A stretch of DNA of 64,000 nucleotides from Streptomyces hundungensis (GCF_003627815.1 NZ_CP032698.1:7130001-7194000); one strand, 5' to 3'; shown: positions 32,777-42,096, counted from the first letter of the stretch. Numbers and translations: made by a program. The notes: generated by a model from the sequence alone, not told the origin.

Positions 32777-34054
32777 CGCCGCCGGCCCGGCCAGGGCCAC
32801 CGGCTCCCCGCGCCGAGTGAGACGACGCACGTCGGGCACGCACAGGACCGCGGCGGTGAGCAGCACGATCAGCGCCGAGCAGCCCCACAGCGCGCTGGTG
32901 CGCCCGACCGCGTTCTGCGCGGGCCCGGCGAGCGCGGTGGCCACCGGGACCATGGCGATCGAGCCGAGCCAGTCGTAGGCGGAGACCCGTGAGAGCTTCT
33001 CCTCCGGAATCTCCTGATTGAGCGCGGTCATCCAGGAGACGCCGAAGACCTCGATGGAGACGCCCGTCAGGAGCATGACCGCGGCGAGGCCGGCCACCGG
33101 CAGCGGCACCGCGAGCGCGGCCGACGGCAGCGCCAGCGGAAAGACGCACAGGCTGCCCGCGAGCAGCAGCCGCCGCGGCTTCCAGCGCATCATCAAGAAG
33201 GCACCGGCGACCGTGCCGGCGCCGAACGCGGCGAGCGCGAGCCCCCACGGGCCCGGGCCGCCCAGCTCGTCACGGGCCACCAACGGCCCGTACACCGCTT
33301 CGGCGGCCGCGACCACGGCGTTGACCACCGCGAACTGCACCACGATCGCCCACAGCCAGGGCCGTGTGACGAACTCGCGCCAGCCCTCGCGGAGATCGGA
33401 GACCATGCCGCCGCCCGCCGAGCGCGCCGGTATGTGGCTCACGTCGAGGAAGGCGCGCAGCGCGCCCGCCACCGCGAACGCCGCCGCGTCGATCGCCAGC
33501 ACCCAGCCCGGCCCGAAGGCGGCGATCAGCGCGCCGCCCAGCGCGGCCCCGCCGATGCCCGCGCCGTGCATCGCCATCCGGTAGAAGGCGAAGGCGCGCC
33601 CCGCCTCCACGCCGCTGACGCTGGACATCAGCATGCCTTCGGAGGCGGGCCCGAAGAACGCCTGGCCCACCCCGCCGAGCGCGGTGAGCACCATCATCTG
33701 CCAGAGGCGGGGGTCGCCGGTCAGGACGAGGAGCGCGAAGGCACCCTGGGAAAGGAAGTTGAGGGTGTTGGCGGCCACCATCACCCGGTGCCGGGGCAGC
33801 CGGTCGGCCAGCGCGCCGCCGACCAGGAGGAAGAGCACCAGCGGTACGGTGCGCGCCGCCGCGACCAGACCCACGTCCCCGGCGTCGCCGCCGGAGCTCA
33901 GCACCGCGAACGCCGCCGCGATCAGCGCGCCCTGGCTGCCCAGGTTCGTGACGATCGCGGCGGCGGTCAGCAGGGTGTAGTTGCGGCCCGCCCAGGACGG
34001 ACGGCGCGCGGGCGGCGAGGTGCGCGCGGGCGGGGGGATGGCGGCGGAAGTCAC
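32738..34054 (-). CDS. MFS transporter
   Basis: 438 residues from a GTG start (VTSAAIPPPARTSPP). Twelve hydrophobic helices; the MFS loop motif is GGALADRLPRHRVMV between helices 2 and 3, and FFGPASEGMLMSSV is typical of the MFS_3/enterobactin-exporter-like branch. It is probably a drug or metabolite efflux pump. It converges with the spermidine-synthase-like gene, overlapping by 39 bases. Confidence 0.88.
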   Translation of the reverse strand: MTSAAIPPPARTSPPARRPSWAGRNYTLLTAAAIVTNLGSQGALIAAAFAVLSSGGDAGDVGLVAAARTVPLVLFLLVGGALADRLPRHRVMVAANTLNFLSQGAFALLVLTGDPRLWQMMVLTALGGVGQAFFGPASEGMLMSSVSGVEAGRAFAFYRMAMHGAGIGGAALGGALIAAFGPGWVLAIDAAAFAVAGALRAFLDVSHIPARSAGGGMVSDLREGWREFVTRPWLWAIVVQFAVVNAVVAAAEAVYGPLVARDELGGPGPWGLALAAFGAGTVAGAFLMMRWKPRRLLLAGSLCVFPLALPSAALAVPLPVAGLAAVMLLTGVSIEVFGVSWMTALNQEIPEEKLSRVSAYDWLGSIAMVPVATALAGPAQNAVGRTSALWGCSALIVLLTAAVLCVPDVRRLTRRGEPVALAGPAASADAEGALGRLG

Positions 34055-34111
34055 CCTGGGACTATCGCCGCCGCCACCCCGCGGCGGCAAACGCGGTGCC
34101 GCCCGGGGCCG

Positions 34112-35143
34112 TCAGGAGGTGGCGGGCACCAGCCGGATGGTGCTGAGGATCTTCTGGATGGTGTCCTCGGACACCGCGTCCGGGACACCGGTGTTGGCGA
34201 TGAGACTCCAGGCGGCGAGATCGCCCTTGGCGGTCTTGAAGCCGAACAGCACGGACTGGCCCTCGGTGGAGCACTTGTCCGTCTTCTTCACGCCGGTCGT
34301 CTTGGCGCGCGCCACGCTGCCCTGAAGGCCGGACTTGGTGGTGTAGGGGACCGGCTTCTCTCCGGTTATGTGGTCCTTGTCCGGCTGCGTGTAGGCGAAG
34401 TACAGCCAGTCGTCGGCCTGCTCGGCCGCCTCGCCCGTGTCCTTCGCGCCGTTGGCGCCCTTGGTGCCGACGGTGACGAGCCGGGTGCTCACGTCGCGGC
34501 CGCTGCTGCTCTTGGTGGTGCACCACTTGGACTTGTAGTAGGCGGGGGCGGACATCGTCATGCCGCCGAACCCGTTGGGGTCGGCGTCGTCGGACCAGCC
34601 CGTGCTCATGGTGGGGCTGTCGACCTCCCAGTCCGGCGGCACGTCGAAGGCATCGCCCTTGGCCGGGTTCACCACGACCTTCCAGCCCGCGATCACCGGC
34701 TGGACGGCGGCGCCGGCGCCGCGCGGGTTGGGCGCGGGGGAGGACGGCGCCGCCGAGTCGGAGGCCGGGGCCGAGGGCGACTTGGTGTTCTTGCCGTCCG
34801 CCTGCGGGGTGCCCTTGTCGTCGTCCTTGAGGACCACGACACCGGTCACCGCGGCGGCCACGACCACGGCGGTGGCGGCCACGATGGCGATGATCGTGGT
34901 CTTCTTCTTGTCGTTGTTCTGCGGCGGCTGCGGCGGCCCGGGCGGACCGGCCACCGGGTACTGCGGAACCGTCGGCTGCTGGTACGGGTTGGGCGTCTGG
35001 TATCCCTGCGGCGGGTATCCGGGCGGCTGCTGCCCCGGCTGCTGATAGGGATTGGGCTGCTGGTACCCCGGCTGCTGGTACGGGTTCTGATTCGGATCCT
35101 GCGGGTTCTGCTCGCCCCCGGGCGGCTGCTGTCCTGGCCACAT
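34112..35143 (-). CDS. Pro/Gln-rich single-pass membrane protein of unknown function
   Basis: 343 residues from MWPGQQPPGGEQ. Residues 1-78 are low-complexity with repeated NPYQQPGYQQP-type units. One membrane helix follows at about residues 82-105 (KKKTTIIAIVAATAVVVAAAVTG), then a Ser/Pro linker, then an extracellular globular domain of about 190 residues with three cysteines (SKWCTTKSS, KTDKCSTEG). This N-in architecture is common in Streptomyces surface proteins. The domain is not assigned a function. Confidence 0.8.
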   Translation of the reverse strand: MWPGQQPPGGEQNPQDPNQNPYQQPGYQQPNPYQQPGQQPPGYPPQGYQTPNPYQQPTVPQYPVAGPPGPPQPPQNNDKKKTTIIAIVAATAVVVAAAVTGVVVLKDDDKGTPQADGKNTKSPSAPASDSAAPSSPAPNPRGAGAAVQPVIAGWKVVVNPAKGDAFDVPPDWEVDSPTMSTGWSDDADPNGFGGMTMSAPAYYKSKWCTTKSSSGRDVSTRLVTVGTKGANGAKDTGEAAEQADDWLYFAYTQPDKDHITGEKPVPYTTKSGLQGSVARAKTTGVKKTDKCSTEGQSVLFGFKTAKGDLAAWSLIANTGVPDAVSEDTIQKILSTIRLVPATS

Positions 35144-35237
35144 GGCCAGTAACCATAGAGGTGCGCACCCGCTGCTGCTACGGCCGCCCCCGGCGGGGAT
35201 GGCCAAGAGCGGCTACCCATGGGTAACATCGGGCTCC

Positions 35238-35690
35238 ATGAGCGCTGATCAGATGTCCGTGGGCGAGATGCTCACCGCGACCGTTCCCATGGCCCGCACC
35301 CTCGAGCTGGAATTCCTGGAGACCACTCCCGAGCGCGCCGTGGTGCGGCTGCCGGACCGGGCCGAGTACCACAACCACCTGGGCGGCCCGCACGCCGGAG
35401 CGATGTTCACGCTCGCCGAGTCCGCCAGCGGCGCCATCGTCATCGCCGCCTTCGGCGACCAGATGCACCGCGCCGTGCCCCTCGCAGTCAAGGCGGAGAT
35501 CGGCTACAAGAAGCTGGCCAAGGGCGTCGTCACGGCGACCGCCACGCTGGGCCGCCCCATCGCCGACGTGGTGGCCGACCTGGACGCCGGACAGCGCCCC
35601 GAGTTCCCCGTCGTCATCGAGATCCAGCGCGCGGACGGCGCCGTGACCGGCGAGATGACCGTCGTCTGGACCCTGCGCCCCAACTCCTGA
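35238..35690 (+). CDS. DUF4442 / hotdog-fold thioesterase-like protein
   Basis: 150 residues from MSADQMSVGEML. Hotdog features: YHNHLGGPHAGAMFTLAESASGAIVIAAFG (central helix with the His-Asn-His-Leu-Gly segment) and AEIGYKKLAKGVVTATATLG. DUF4442 proteins resemble PaaI/YiiD thioesterases acting on acyl-CoA or acyl-ACP. It is divergent from the Pro/Gln-rich membrane protein gene. Confidence 0.87.
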   Translation: MSADQMSVGEMLTATVPMARTLELEFLETTPERAVVRLPDRAEYHNHLGGPHAGAMFTLAESASGAIVIAAFGDQMHRAVPLAVKAEIGYKKLAKGVVTATATLGRPIADVVADLDAGQRPEFPVVIEIQRADGAVTGEMTVVWTLRPNS

Positions 35691-35716
35691 CCGGAGCGCG
35701 GACAACGGACCCCCAG

Positions 35717-35742
35717 GGCGCCCCGGCCACGGCCGGGGCGCC
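35717..35742 (+). terminator. hairpin terminator after the DUF4442 gene
   Basis: A perfect 12-bp stem, GGCGCCCCGGCC (35717-35728) with GGCCGGGGCGCC (35731-35742), and a two-base apex (AC) followed by TTCGTC. Confidence 0.8.
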
Positions 35743-35778
35743 TTCGTCATGTCCCGGCCGCGGCCCCGTTCGCCCGCC

Positions 35779-35807
35779 TTGACTCTTCTATCGGACGGTC
35801 CTACGTT
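35779..35807 (+). promoter_or_regulatory. promoter of the GH3 gene
   Basis: TTGACT (35779-35784), 17 bases, TACGTT (35802-35807), giving a 5' leader of about 130 bases before the start at 35943. The leader contains no clear ORF. Confidence 0.65.
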
Positions 35808-35942
35808 TCCGGCGCCTCGTGGCGCCTGACGGGTTGTCAACTCGGTGGTGGCGCATAGTGCGTTCACAGGTCGATCGGCCGCCCGCCGCCTGCTGTGCCG
35901 CGGTCCACCACGACGTGCCCGCACACAAAGGAGTGACGGCCC

Positions 35943-38420
35943 ATGTCCGACACCGTTTCCCGAAGGGCGGCGCTGCGCCTGCTGGCCGGCGCCGCCACGG
36001 TCGCGGCCGCCGCGACCGGCGACTTCACGGCGTCCGCCCGCCCCCGCACCGACGCCCCCGGGTCCCGCCGCACCGAGGCGCTGCTCGGCCGCCTCACCCT
36101 CGACGAGAAGATCGGCCTGCTGCACGGGTCCGAGGACCCCCATGGCCTCGGCCAGGCCGGCTACCTGCCCGGCGTGCCCCGGCTCAGGATCCCCCCGCTC
36201 AGGCTGGCCGACGGGCCCGCCGGCGTCCGGGTCACCGCGCACGCCACCGCCCTGCCCGCCCCCGTGATGCTCGCCGCCACCTTCGACCCCGCGCTCGCCC
36301 GCGAGTACGGCGAGGTCATCGGCCGCGAAGGGCGTGCGCTGGGCCAGGACGTGCTCCTTTCGCCCATGGTCAACCTGATCAGGACCCCGTACGCCGGACG
36401 CAACTTCGAGACCTTCTCCGAGGACCCGCTGCTCAGCGCCGACCTGGTCGCCGAGGAGATCCACGGCATCCAGAGCCAGGGGCTCATCGCCACCGTCAAG
36501 CACTTCGCCCTCAACAACCAGGAGAAGGACCGCCTCACCCTCGACGCGAGGATCGCCGAGCAGCCCCTGCGCGAGCTCGAACTCCGCGGCTTCGAAGCCG
36601 CGGTCGCCGCCGGGGTGGGCGCGGTCATGGGGGCGTACAACAAGGTCAACGGAGCCTTCGCCTGCGAGAACAAGCCAATTCTCACCGATGTCCTGCGCAC
36701 CGACTGGGGCTTCGAGGGCTGGGTGATGACCGACTGGTTCGCCACCCACGGCCTCGCCGCCCTCGCCGCAGGCCTCGACATGGAGATGCCCGCCGGCGTG
36801 CACTTCGCGGACACCCTCAAGGCGGCCGTGCTCGACGGAAGCGTCCCCGAGGCGCTCGTCGACCGTGCCGTGCGCCGCGTCCTGTCCGTCATGGAACGCT
36901 TCGGGCTGCTCGACGGGAGCGCTCCCGCCAGACCCGCCCGCGACGCCCGCCGCGGAGCGCGCACCGCGCTCACCGTCGCCCGGGCCGGCGCCACCCTGCT
37001 CCACAACCGGCACGCCACCCTGCCCCTAGCCGGGGCCGCCGCCCGCCACATCGCGGTGATCGGACCCACCGCGGTCATCCCGTTCGTCAGCGGCGGCGGC
37101 AGCGCCCATGTCGTCCCCGACCACGCCCGGCGCCCCCTCGACGCCCTGCGCGACCGGGCCGGCGACGGCGCCCGCGTCTGCCACACGCTCGGCGAGGACC
37201 TGTACGGAAAGCCGCTGCCCGGCACCTCCCCGGGCGCCGACTTCGAAGGCCAGCACGTCGACCCCGGCGCCACCTGGACGTACGACGGCACGCTCACCGT
37301 CACCGAGGACGACGAGTGGACCTTCTGCATCCACTACTCCGGCGACCGCCCCAAGGTGGTGCTCGACGGCACCGAGCTCTTCCCGCCCGCCCCCGGCCTC
37401 GGCGAACTCTTCGGCGGCGGCCTCGTCGGCACCGCGCCCGACGGGCTCGCCGTCCGGCGCGCCACCCTCACTCTCGCCGCCGGAGCACACCGGCTCGTCA
37501 TCACCGCCAAGGGCCGCGAAGCAGGGCAGCTCTTCCGGCTGCGCCGCGTCACCGGAGCCACCCGCGCCGCCGATGTCGCCGCGGCGGTCCGGGCCGCCCG
37601 GGCGGCGAGCAGCGTGGTGCTCTTCGCGTACGAGGACGCGACCGAAGGCGCCGACCGCACGCACCTGGCCCTGCCGGGCCACCAGAACGAGCTGATCGAA
37701 GCGGTCGCCGCCGTCAACTCCCGCACCACGGTGGTGCTCAACACCTCGTCGTGCACCACCATGCCGTGGCTGGGGCGCGTCGGCGCCGTCCTCCAGATGT
37801 ACTACCCGGGCCAGGAAGGCGCCGACGCGACGGCCGCCGTCCTGTTCGGGGAGTGCGACCCCGGCGGCCGGCTCACCCAGACCTTCCCCGTCTCCGAGGA
37901 CCGTCACCCGATGGCCGGCGACCCCCGCCGCTACCCCGGAGTCGACGGCACCGAGGAGTACTCCGAGGGCCTGCGCCCGGGCTACCGCTGGTACGACGCC
38001 GAGGGCGTGAGTCCGCTCTTCCCCTTCGGCCACGGCCTGTCCTACACGACGTTCGCCTATACGGATCTGAGCGTGCGGCCCGACGGCGACGGACTCGCGG
38101 TCGCCTTCACCGTCCGCAACACCGGCCACCGCACCGGCGTCACGGTCGCCCAGGTCTACCTCGGCCCCTCGCCCGACCTCGGCCTCGACCAGGTCCGCCG
38201 GGCCCTGGCCGGCTACCGCCGCCTGGAACTGGAGCCCGGCCACGACCGGCGGGTGACCGTACGCGTCGGCGCCCGCTCACTGTCCTCCTGGGACCCCGAG
38301 CGGCACGCGTGGGTCCTCGGCACCGGACGGCGCGAGGTGAGCGTGGGCGTCTCGGCGGGCGAGACCCTCCTGGTCGGCCATGGCTCGGTCGCAGCACGGC
38401 CGCCGGCCGGCCGACCGTGA
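35943..38420 (+). CDS. glycoside hydrolase family 3, Tat-exported beta-glucosidase-like
   Basis: 825 residues. A twin-arginine signal (SRRAALRLLAGAAT) precedes the GH3 TIM-barrel; the nucleophile Asp lies in GWVMTDWFATHG. The second alpha/beta domain (around residues 330-620) is interrupted by a PA14-like insert of about 130 residues (TWTYDGTLTVTEDDEWTFCIHYSG), as in KmBglI-type enzymes. A C-terminal fibronectin-III-like domain ends the protein (TVRNTGHRTGVTVAQVYLG). It probably cleaves extracellular glycosides or glycosylated metabolites. It has its own promoter and a strong hairpin after it. Confidence 0.93.
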   Translation: MSDTVSRRAALRLLAGAATVAAAATGDFTASARPRTDAPGSRRTEALLGRLTLDEKIGLLHGSEDPHGLGQAGYLPGVPRLRIPPLRLADGPAGVRVTAHATALPAPVMLAATFDPALAREYGEVIGREGRALGQDVLLSPMVNLIRTPYAGRNFETFSEDPLLSADLVAEEIHGIQSQGLIATVKHFALNNQEKDRLTLDARIAEQPLRELELRGFEAAVAAGVGAVMGAYNKVNGAFACENKPILTDVLRTDWGFEGWVMTDWFATHGLAALAAGLDMEMPAGVHFADTLKAAVLDGSVPEALVDRAVRRVLSVMERFGLLDGSAPARPARDARRGARTALTVARAGATLLHNRHATLPLAGAAARHIAVIGPTAVIPFVSGGGSAHVVPDHARRPLDALRDRAGDGARVCHTLGEDLYGKPLPGTSPGADFEGQHVDPGATWTYDGTLTVTEDDEWTFCIHYSGDRPKVVLDGTELFPPAPGLGELFGGGLVGTAPDGLAVRRATLTLAAGAHRLVITAKGREAGQLFRLRRVTGATRAADVAAAVRAARAASSVVLFAYEDATEGADRTHLALPGHQNELIEAVAAVNSRTTVVLNTSSCTTMPWLGRVGAVLQMYYPGQEGADATAAVLFGECDPGGRLTQTFPVSEDRHPMAGDPRRYPGVDGTEEYSEGLRPGYRWYDAEGVSPLFPFGHGLSYTTFAYTDLSVRPDGDGLAVAFTVRNTGHRTGVTVAQVYLGPSPDLGLDQVRRALAGYRRLELEPGHDRRVTVRVGARSLSSWDPERHAWVLGTGRREVSVGVSAGETLLVGHGSVAARPPAGRP

Positions 38421-38432
38421 CCGGGTAGGCTT

Positions 38433-38464
38433 CCCGGAGTGCGCCAAGGGGGGCGCACTCCGGG
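38433..38464 (+). terminator. hairpin terminator after the GH3 gene
   Basis: A perfect 13-bp stem (CCCGGAGTGCGCC 38433-38445 with GGCGCACTCCGGG 38452-38464) and a six-base loop. It argues against any start of the next gene within it. Confidence 0.8.
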
Positions 38465-38495
38465 CTCGGGCCCGTGGCGAGGGAGGGAAGCGGCG

Positions 38496-39152
38496 TTGCA
38501 CATCCAGGAGTGGCTGGAGCACATCCCCGCCGTCAGTGTCTATCTTCTGGTGGCGCTGGTCATCGGGGTCGAAAGCCTCGGGATCCCGCTTCCCGGCGAG
38601 ATCGTCCTGGTCAGCTCGGCCCTGCTCGCCTCCCAACAGGGCCACATCAACCCGGTCGTCCTGGGTGCCTGCGCCACGGCCGGCGCGGTCATCGGCGACT
38701 CGATCGGTTACGCGATCGGCCGCAAGGGCGGCAGGCCCCTGTTGGCCTGGCTCGGCCGCAAGTTCCCCAAGCACTTCAGCGAGGGCCATGTCGCCATGGC
38801 GGAGCGGTCCTTCCAGAAGTGGGGCATGTGGGCCGTCTTCTTCGGCCGCTTCATCGCGCTGCTCCGCATCTTCGCCGGCCCCCTCGCGGGCGTCCTGCAC
38901 ATGCCGTACTGGAAGTTCCTCATCGCCAACGTGCTCGGCGGCATCTGCTGGGCGGGCGGGACGACGGCCGTCATCTACTACCTCGGGATCGTCGCCGAGT
39001 CCTGGCTGAAGAACTTCTCCTATCTCGGCCTGGTGGCGGCGCTGTTGATCGGTGTCGCCTCAATGCTGGTCGTCAAGAACCGGGCGAAGAAGTCCATGGC
39101 CGAGGCGGAGGCCGCGCAGTCGACCCCCGAGAACGTCCCGGCCGGGGACTGA
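38496..39152 (+). CDS. DedA family membrane protein
   Basis: 218 residues from a TTG start (LHIQEWLEHIPAVSVYLL) behind GGGAGGG; an earlier in-frame GTG falls inside the upstream terminator. DedA motifs: ESLGIPLPGEIVLVSSALLAS, GDSIGYAIGRKGG and the cytoplasmic-loop FFGRFIALLRIFAGPLAGVLHM. DedA proteins flip phospholipid or undecaprenyl carriers and support proton-motive-force homeostasis. A short acidic tail follows the last helix. Confidence 0.92.
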   Translation: MHIQEWLEHIPAVSVYLLVALVIGVESLGIPLPGEIVLVSSALLASQQGHINPVVLGACATAGAVIGDSIGYAIGRKGGRPLLAWLGRKFPKHFSEGHVAMAERSFQKWGMWAVFFGRFIALLRIFAGPLAGVLHMPYWKFLIANVLGGICWAGGTTAVIYYLGIVAESWLKNFSYLGLVAALLIGVASMLVVKNRAKKSMAEAEAAQSTPENVPAGD

Positions 39153-39199
39153 AACCACCGCACGGCCCGGGCACCTTGAAGGGCTCCGCCACGGCGCCC

Positions 39200-39643
39200 T
39201 CAGGGAGTGCGGTCCCGCAGCAGTACGGTCAGGGCCCGGCCGAACACGAGACGGCCGGCCGCGGCCGTCAACGGGTCCAGGGCGCGCGGCAGTCCACGGA
39301 CGCGCAGCTCCTCCCGCCAGACCACCAGCGCCCCCGCCCCGGACGCGGCCACCTCGATCTCGGCCCAGCCCGTGATGACCCGCCCGCGCTTCTCCAGGCG
39401 GCACACGCCCGGGCGGCCCTCGGACGGCGGCCTCCAGCGGGTGATCTCCATCGGGTCGGCGAAGGCGAGACGACCGAGCCCGGTGCGCGCCACGAAGACC
39501 GTGCCCGGCCCGGTCGGCGGCGGGGTGCGCACGGTGATCCGGGTGAACGGGACGCCCTCGCCGTGCCGTTCCCAGTCGGTGAGCCGGTGCCACGCCTCGG
39601 CGGGGGTGAGCTCGGTTCGGCGGTCGATCCGGAAGAGTGCCAT
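39200..39643 (-). CDS. SRPBCC family protein
   Basis: 147 residues from MALFRIDRRTELTPAEAWHRLTDWERHG; TACGAT six bases before this ATG supports a leaderless start, and the longer upstream frame is rejected. It has the START-like fold with helix ends at GLPRALDPLTAAAGRLVFGRALTVLL. Ligand unknown. It is divergent from the carbonic anhydrase-like gene. Confidence 0.82.
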   Translation of the reverse strand: MALFRIDRRTELTPAEAWHRLTDWERHGEGVPFTRITVRTPPPTGPGTVFVARTGLGRLAFADPMEITRWRPPSEGRPGVCRLEKRGRVITGWAEIEVAASGAGALVVWREELRVRGLPRALDPLTAAAGRLVFGRALTVLLRDRTP

Positions 39644-39738
39644 CGCGTGATCGTAAGCGGGCCCCCCGCCCGCACGGGCCGGAACACGGTCGCTTAGCGT
39701 GACACCCGGCGCGATGGAACCCGTACGAGGAGTGGCGC

Positions 39739-40269
39739 ATGGCAGAGCAGGCGTTGGTCGTGGCAGTGGGCGGCAAGGCGCCCGAGATCGCCCCGACCGC
39801 ATTCACCGCACCCACCTCGGTGGTGCTGGGAGAGGTGACCCTGGGCGCGGGGGCGAGCGTCTGGTACCACGCGGTCCTGCGCGCCGACTGCGGGCCGATC
39901 GTCATCGGCGCCGAGAGCAACATCCAGGACAACTGCACCGTCCATGTGGACCCGGGCTTCCCGGTCATCCTCGGCGAGCGGGTCACCGTCGGGCACAACG
40001 CGGTGCTGCACGGCTGCACCGTCGAGGACGACGTCCTGGTGGGCATGGGCGCCACCATCCTCAACGGCGCCCGGATCGGCGCGGGTTCGCTGATCGCGGC
40101 GCACGCCCTGGTTCCGCAGGGCATGGTCGTGCCGCCGGGCTCCCTGGTCGCGGGCGTACCGGCCAAGGTGCGGCGCGAGCTGAGCGAGGAGGAGCGCGAG
40201 GGCATCAAGGTGAACGCCCTGATGTACCTCGGTCTGGCCGAGGACCACCGCGCCGCGCACGCCGGCTGA
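39739..40269 (+). CDS. gamma carbonic anhydrase family protein
   Basis: 176 residues of left-handed beta-helix hexapeptides. The family's metal-site histidines are visible: CTVHVDPGFP, and VGHNAVLHGCTV with two His. The usual catalytic Arg-Asp pair is in LRADCGPIVIG. It is likely a CaiE/YrdA-type gamma-CA or a close relative, often binding zinc or iron with uncertain physiological activity. It is followed 71 bases later by another hexapeptide protein. Confidence 0.9.
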   Translation: MAEQALVVAVGGKAPEIAPTAFTAPTSVVLGEVTLGAGASVWYHAVLRADCGPIVIGAESNIQDNCTVHVDPGFPVILGERVTVGHNAVLHGCTVEDDVLVGMGATILNGARIGAGSLIAAHALVPQGMVVPPGSLVAGVPAKVRRELSEEEREGIKVNALMYLGLAEDHRAAHAG

Positions 40270-40340
40270 GCCCCGCGCTGAGCGGAAGATCACAGGCGTC
40301 GGCCCTGATCGGCCGGGTCGGCGGTGAGTACCGTGAGCGG

Positions 40341-41084
40341 GTGCCCAAGAACAGAAACACGTTCTCGTCCCTGACCGCCTGGCGGCGTGAAATCGCCTCC
40401 CGCGCGGTCCATGGGGGCTGGGACTGGATCAAGCGGACGGGCGCGGTCACCGCCGAGCACCCGGGGCGGCTGCGCTTTCGCCGGATCGGCGCCGGCACCC
40501 GCCTCGCCTTTCCGCAGGGCACCGTCTTCGGCGAGCCCTGGATCGAGCTGGGCGACCACTGCATCATCGGCGAACAGGTCACCCTGACGGCCGGGATGAT
40601 GCCGGGCCTCGACCTCGGCACCGAGCCGATCCTGACCCTGGGCAACGGGGTCGTGCTCGGGCGGGGCAGCCATGTCATCGCCGACACGACCATCACTATC
40701 GGCTCGGACACATACTGCGGCCCGAACGTCTACATCACCTCGACCAATCACAGCTACGACGATCCCCGGCAGCCGGTCGGCAAGCAGTGGCCGCGCATGG
40801 AGCCGGTGGAGATCGGGCCGGGCTGCTGGCTCGGCACGGGCGCGGTGGTGCTGCCCGGCGCACGGCTCGGGCGCAACGTGGTCGTGGCGGCGGGCGCGGT
40901 GGTACGGGGCGAGGTGCCCGACCACGCCGTGGTGGCCGGGGCGCCCGCGAAGATCGTGCGCACCTGGGACGAGCGGGACGGCTGGCAGCCGCCGCTGCGC
41001 ACCCCCGCGCCGGTGCCCATCCCGGACGGCGTCACACCCGAACAGCTCCTCGCCATCGCGGAGTTGAGCCCCGAAGAGGCCTGA
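40341..41084 (+). CDS. hexapeptide-repeat acyltransferase (maltose/chloramphenicol acetyltransferase-like)
   Basis: 247 residues from GTG at 40341, with TACCGT six bases upstream. The hexapeptide core has the acetyltransferase-specific motif ITSTNHSYDDP carrying the catalytic His, then EIGPGCWLGTGAVVLPGARLGRNVVVAAGAVV. An N-terminal helical segment and a Pro-rich tail flank the core. The acceptor is unknown. Its stop codon lies inside the first unit of a 16-bp repeat array. Confidence 0.88.
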   Translation: MPKNRNTFSSLTAWRREIASRAVHGGWDWIKRTGAVTAEHPGRLRFRRIGAGTRLAFPQGTVFGEPWIELGDHCIIGEQVTLTAGMMPGLDLGTEPILTLGNGVVLGRGSHVIADTTITIGSDTYCGPNVYITSTNHSYDDPRQPVGKQWPRMEPVEIGPGCWLGTGAVVLPGARLGRNVVVAAGAVVRGEVPDHAVVAGAPAKIVRTWDERDGWQPPLRTPAPVPIPDGVTPEQLLAIAELSPEEA

Positions 41085-41173
41085 GCGGCCAGTCGCCTGA
41101 GCGGCCGATGGCTTGATCAGTCGGTTGCCCGACCAGCCGGTGGCTTGATCGGCCGGTTGCCTGATCAGCCGGT
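41078..41173. repeat. tandem array, six 16-bp units
   Basis: Six contiguous 16-base units (consensus KGCYTGAKCRGCCGGT) span exactly 96 bases. The array contains both stop codons of the convergent acyltransferase (41082-41084) and EamA (41165-41167) genes. Several units hold the palindrome TGATCA. Confidence 0.85.
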
Positions 41174-42031
41174 CGCGAGCAGTACGGTGCCGACCAGCGC
41201 GAGCCCCGCGCCCGCCGCCTGCACCGTACGCAGCCGCTCCTTGAGAACGCCGCGGGCGGCGAGCGCGGTGACCACCGGGTAGAGCGAGGCGAGCACCGCC
41301 GCGACGGTGACCGGGCCCCGCTGGGCGGCGATCGCGTAGGTGCCGTTGGCGGCCACGTCGGCGAGGCCCACGAAGGCGAGGGCGGGCAGCGCGAGCCAGA
41401 CCGCGCGCGAGCCGCCGTCCGCGGGCAGGGCGGCGCCACCGCGCCGCACCGAGACCAGCAGGGCCGTGCCGCCGACGGCGACATTGGTGACGCGCTGCAC
41501 GAAGAGGGCGAGGAAGAGACCGGTGACGGTGGTGGACGCCTCGGAGATCAGGGCCATCACGGCGCCGAAGCCGAAGGCGGCGAGCAAGGTGAGGAGGACG
41601 GCCTGGCGTTGCACCGCGGCGCCCCGGAACTCGGGGCCGCCCGCGAGCAGGACGCCGGCCACGGCCACCGCGATCCCGGCGAACTGGAGCAGGCCGGGCC
41701 TCTCGCCCAGCGCGAGGCCGACCCCGACCGGCACCGCGACACCGAGCGAGCCGAGGGGTGAGACGACTCCCATGGGGCCGAGCGCCAGGGCCTTGTAGAA
41801 GCTGAGCATGGCGACCGGGCCCACGGCGCCCGCCGCGACCGCGAACCAGAGCTGCGGGGCCGCCTCGCGCAGCCCCCCGGTGGCGAGCACGACCGAGCCG
41901 AGCACCACCACGGCCACCGTCTGCGAGGCGACCACGACGGTCAGCGCGGGCATGCGCCGGGTCAGCAGTCCGCCCCCGAAGTCGGCCAGCCCCCACAGGA
42001 GGCTGGTGGCCAGGGCGAACAGTGCTGTCAT
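41165..42031 (-). CDS. EamA/DMT family exporter (4)
   Basis: 288 residues from MTALFALATSLLWGLADFGGGLL; an ATG ten codons upstream has less support. Ten membrane helices in two EamA repeats, with ASLYPVVTALAARGVLKERL in the second. It is divergent from an XRE-cupin regulator with a 7+7 bp inverted repeat between, so that regulator probably controls it in response to the exported compound. Confidence 0.88.
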   Translation of the reverse strand: MTALFALATSLLWGLADFGGGLLTRRMPALTVVVASQTVAVVVLGSVVLATGGLREAAPQLWFAVAAGAVGPVAMLSFYKALALGPMGVVSPLGSLGVAVPVGVGLALGERPGLLQFAGIAVAVAGVLLAGGPEFRGAAVQRQAVLLTLLAAFGFGAVMALISEASTTVTGLFLALFVQRVTNVAVGGTALLVSVRRGGAALPADGGSRAVWLALPALAFVGLADVAANGTYAIAAQRGPVTVAAVLASLYPVVTALAARGVLKERLRTVQAAGAGLALVGTVLLATG

Positions 42032-42075
42032 GAGGGGCCTCGCAGTACAGTGCGGTGACACGGGAGATCAGTGGG

Positions 42076-42096
42076 GTGCACTCCACGGTAGTGCAC
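42076..42096. promoter_or_regulatory. operator between the EamA and XRE-cupin genes
   Basis: A perfect inverted repeat, GTGCACT (42076-42082) and AGTGCAC (42090-42096), seven-base spacer, lies in the divergent 134-base region; likely the XRE-cupin site. Confidence 0.6.
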
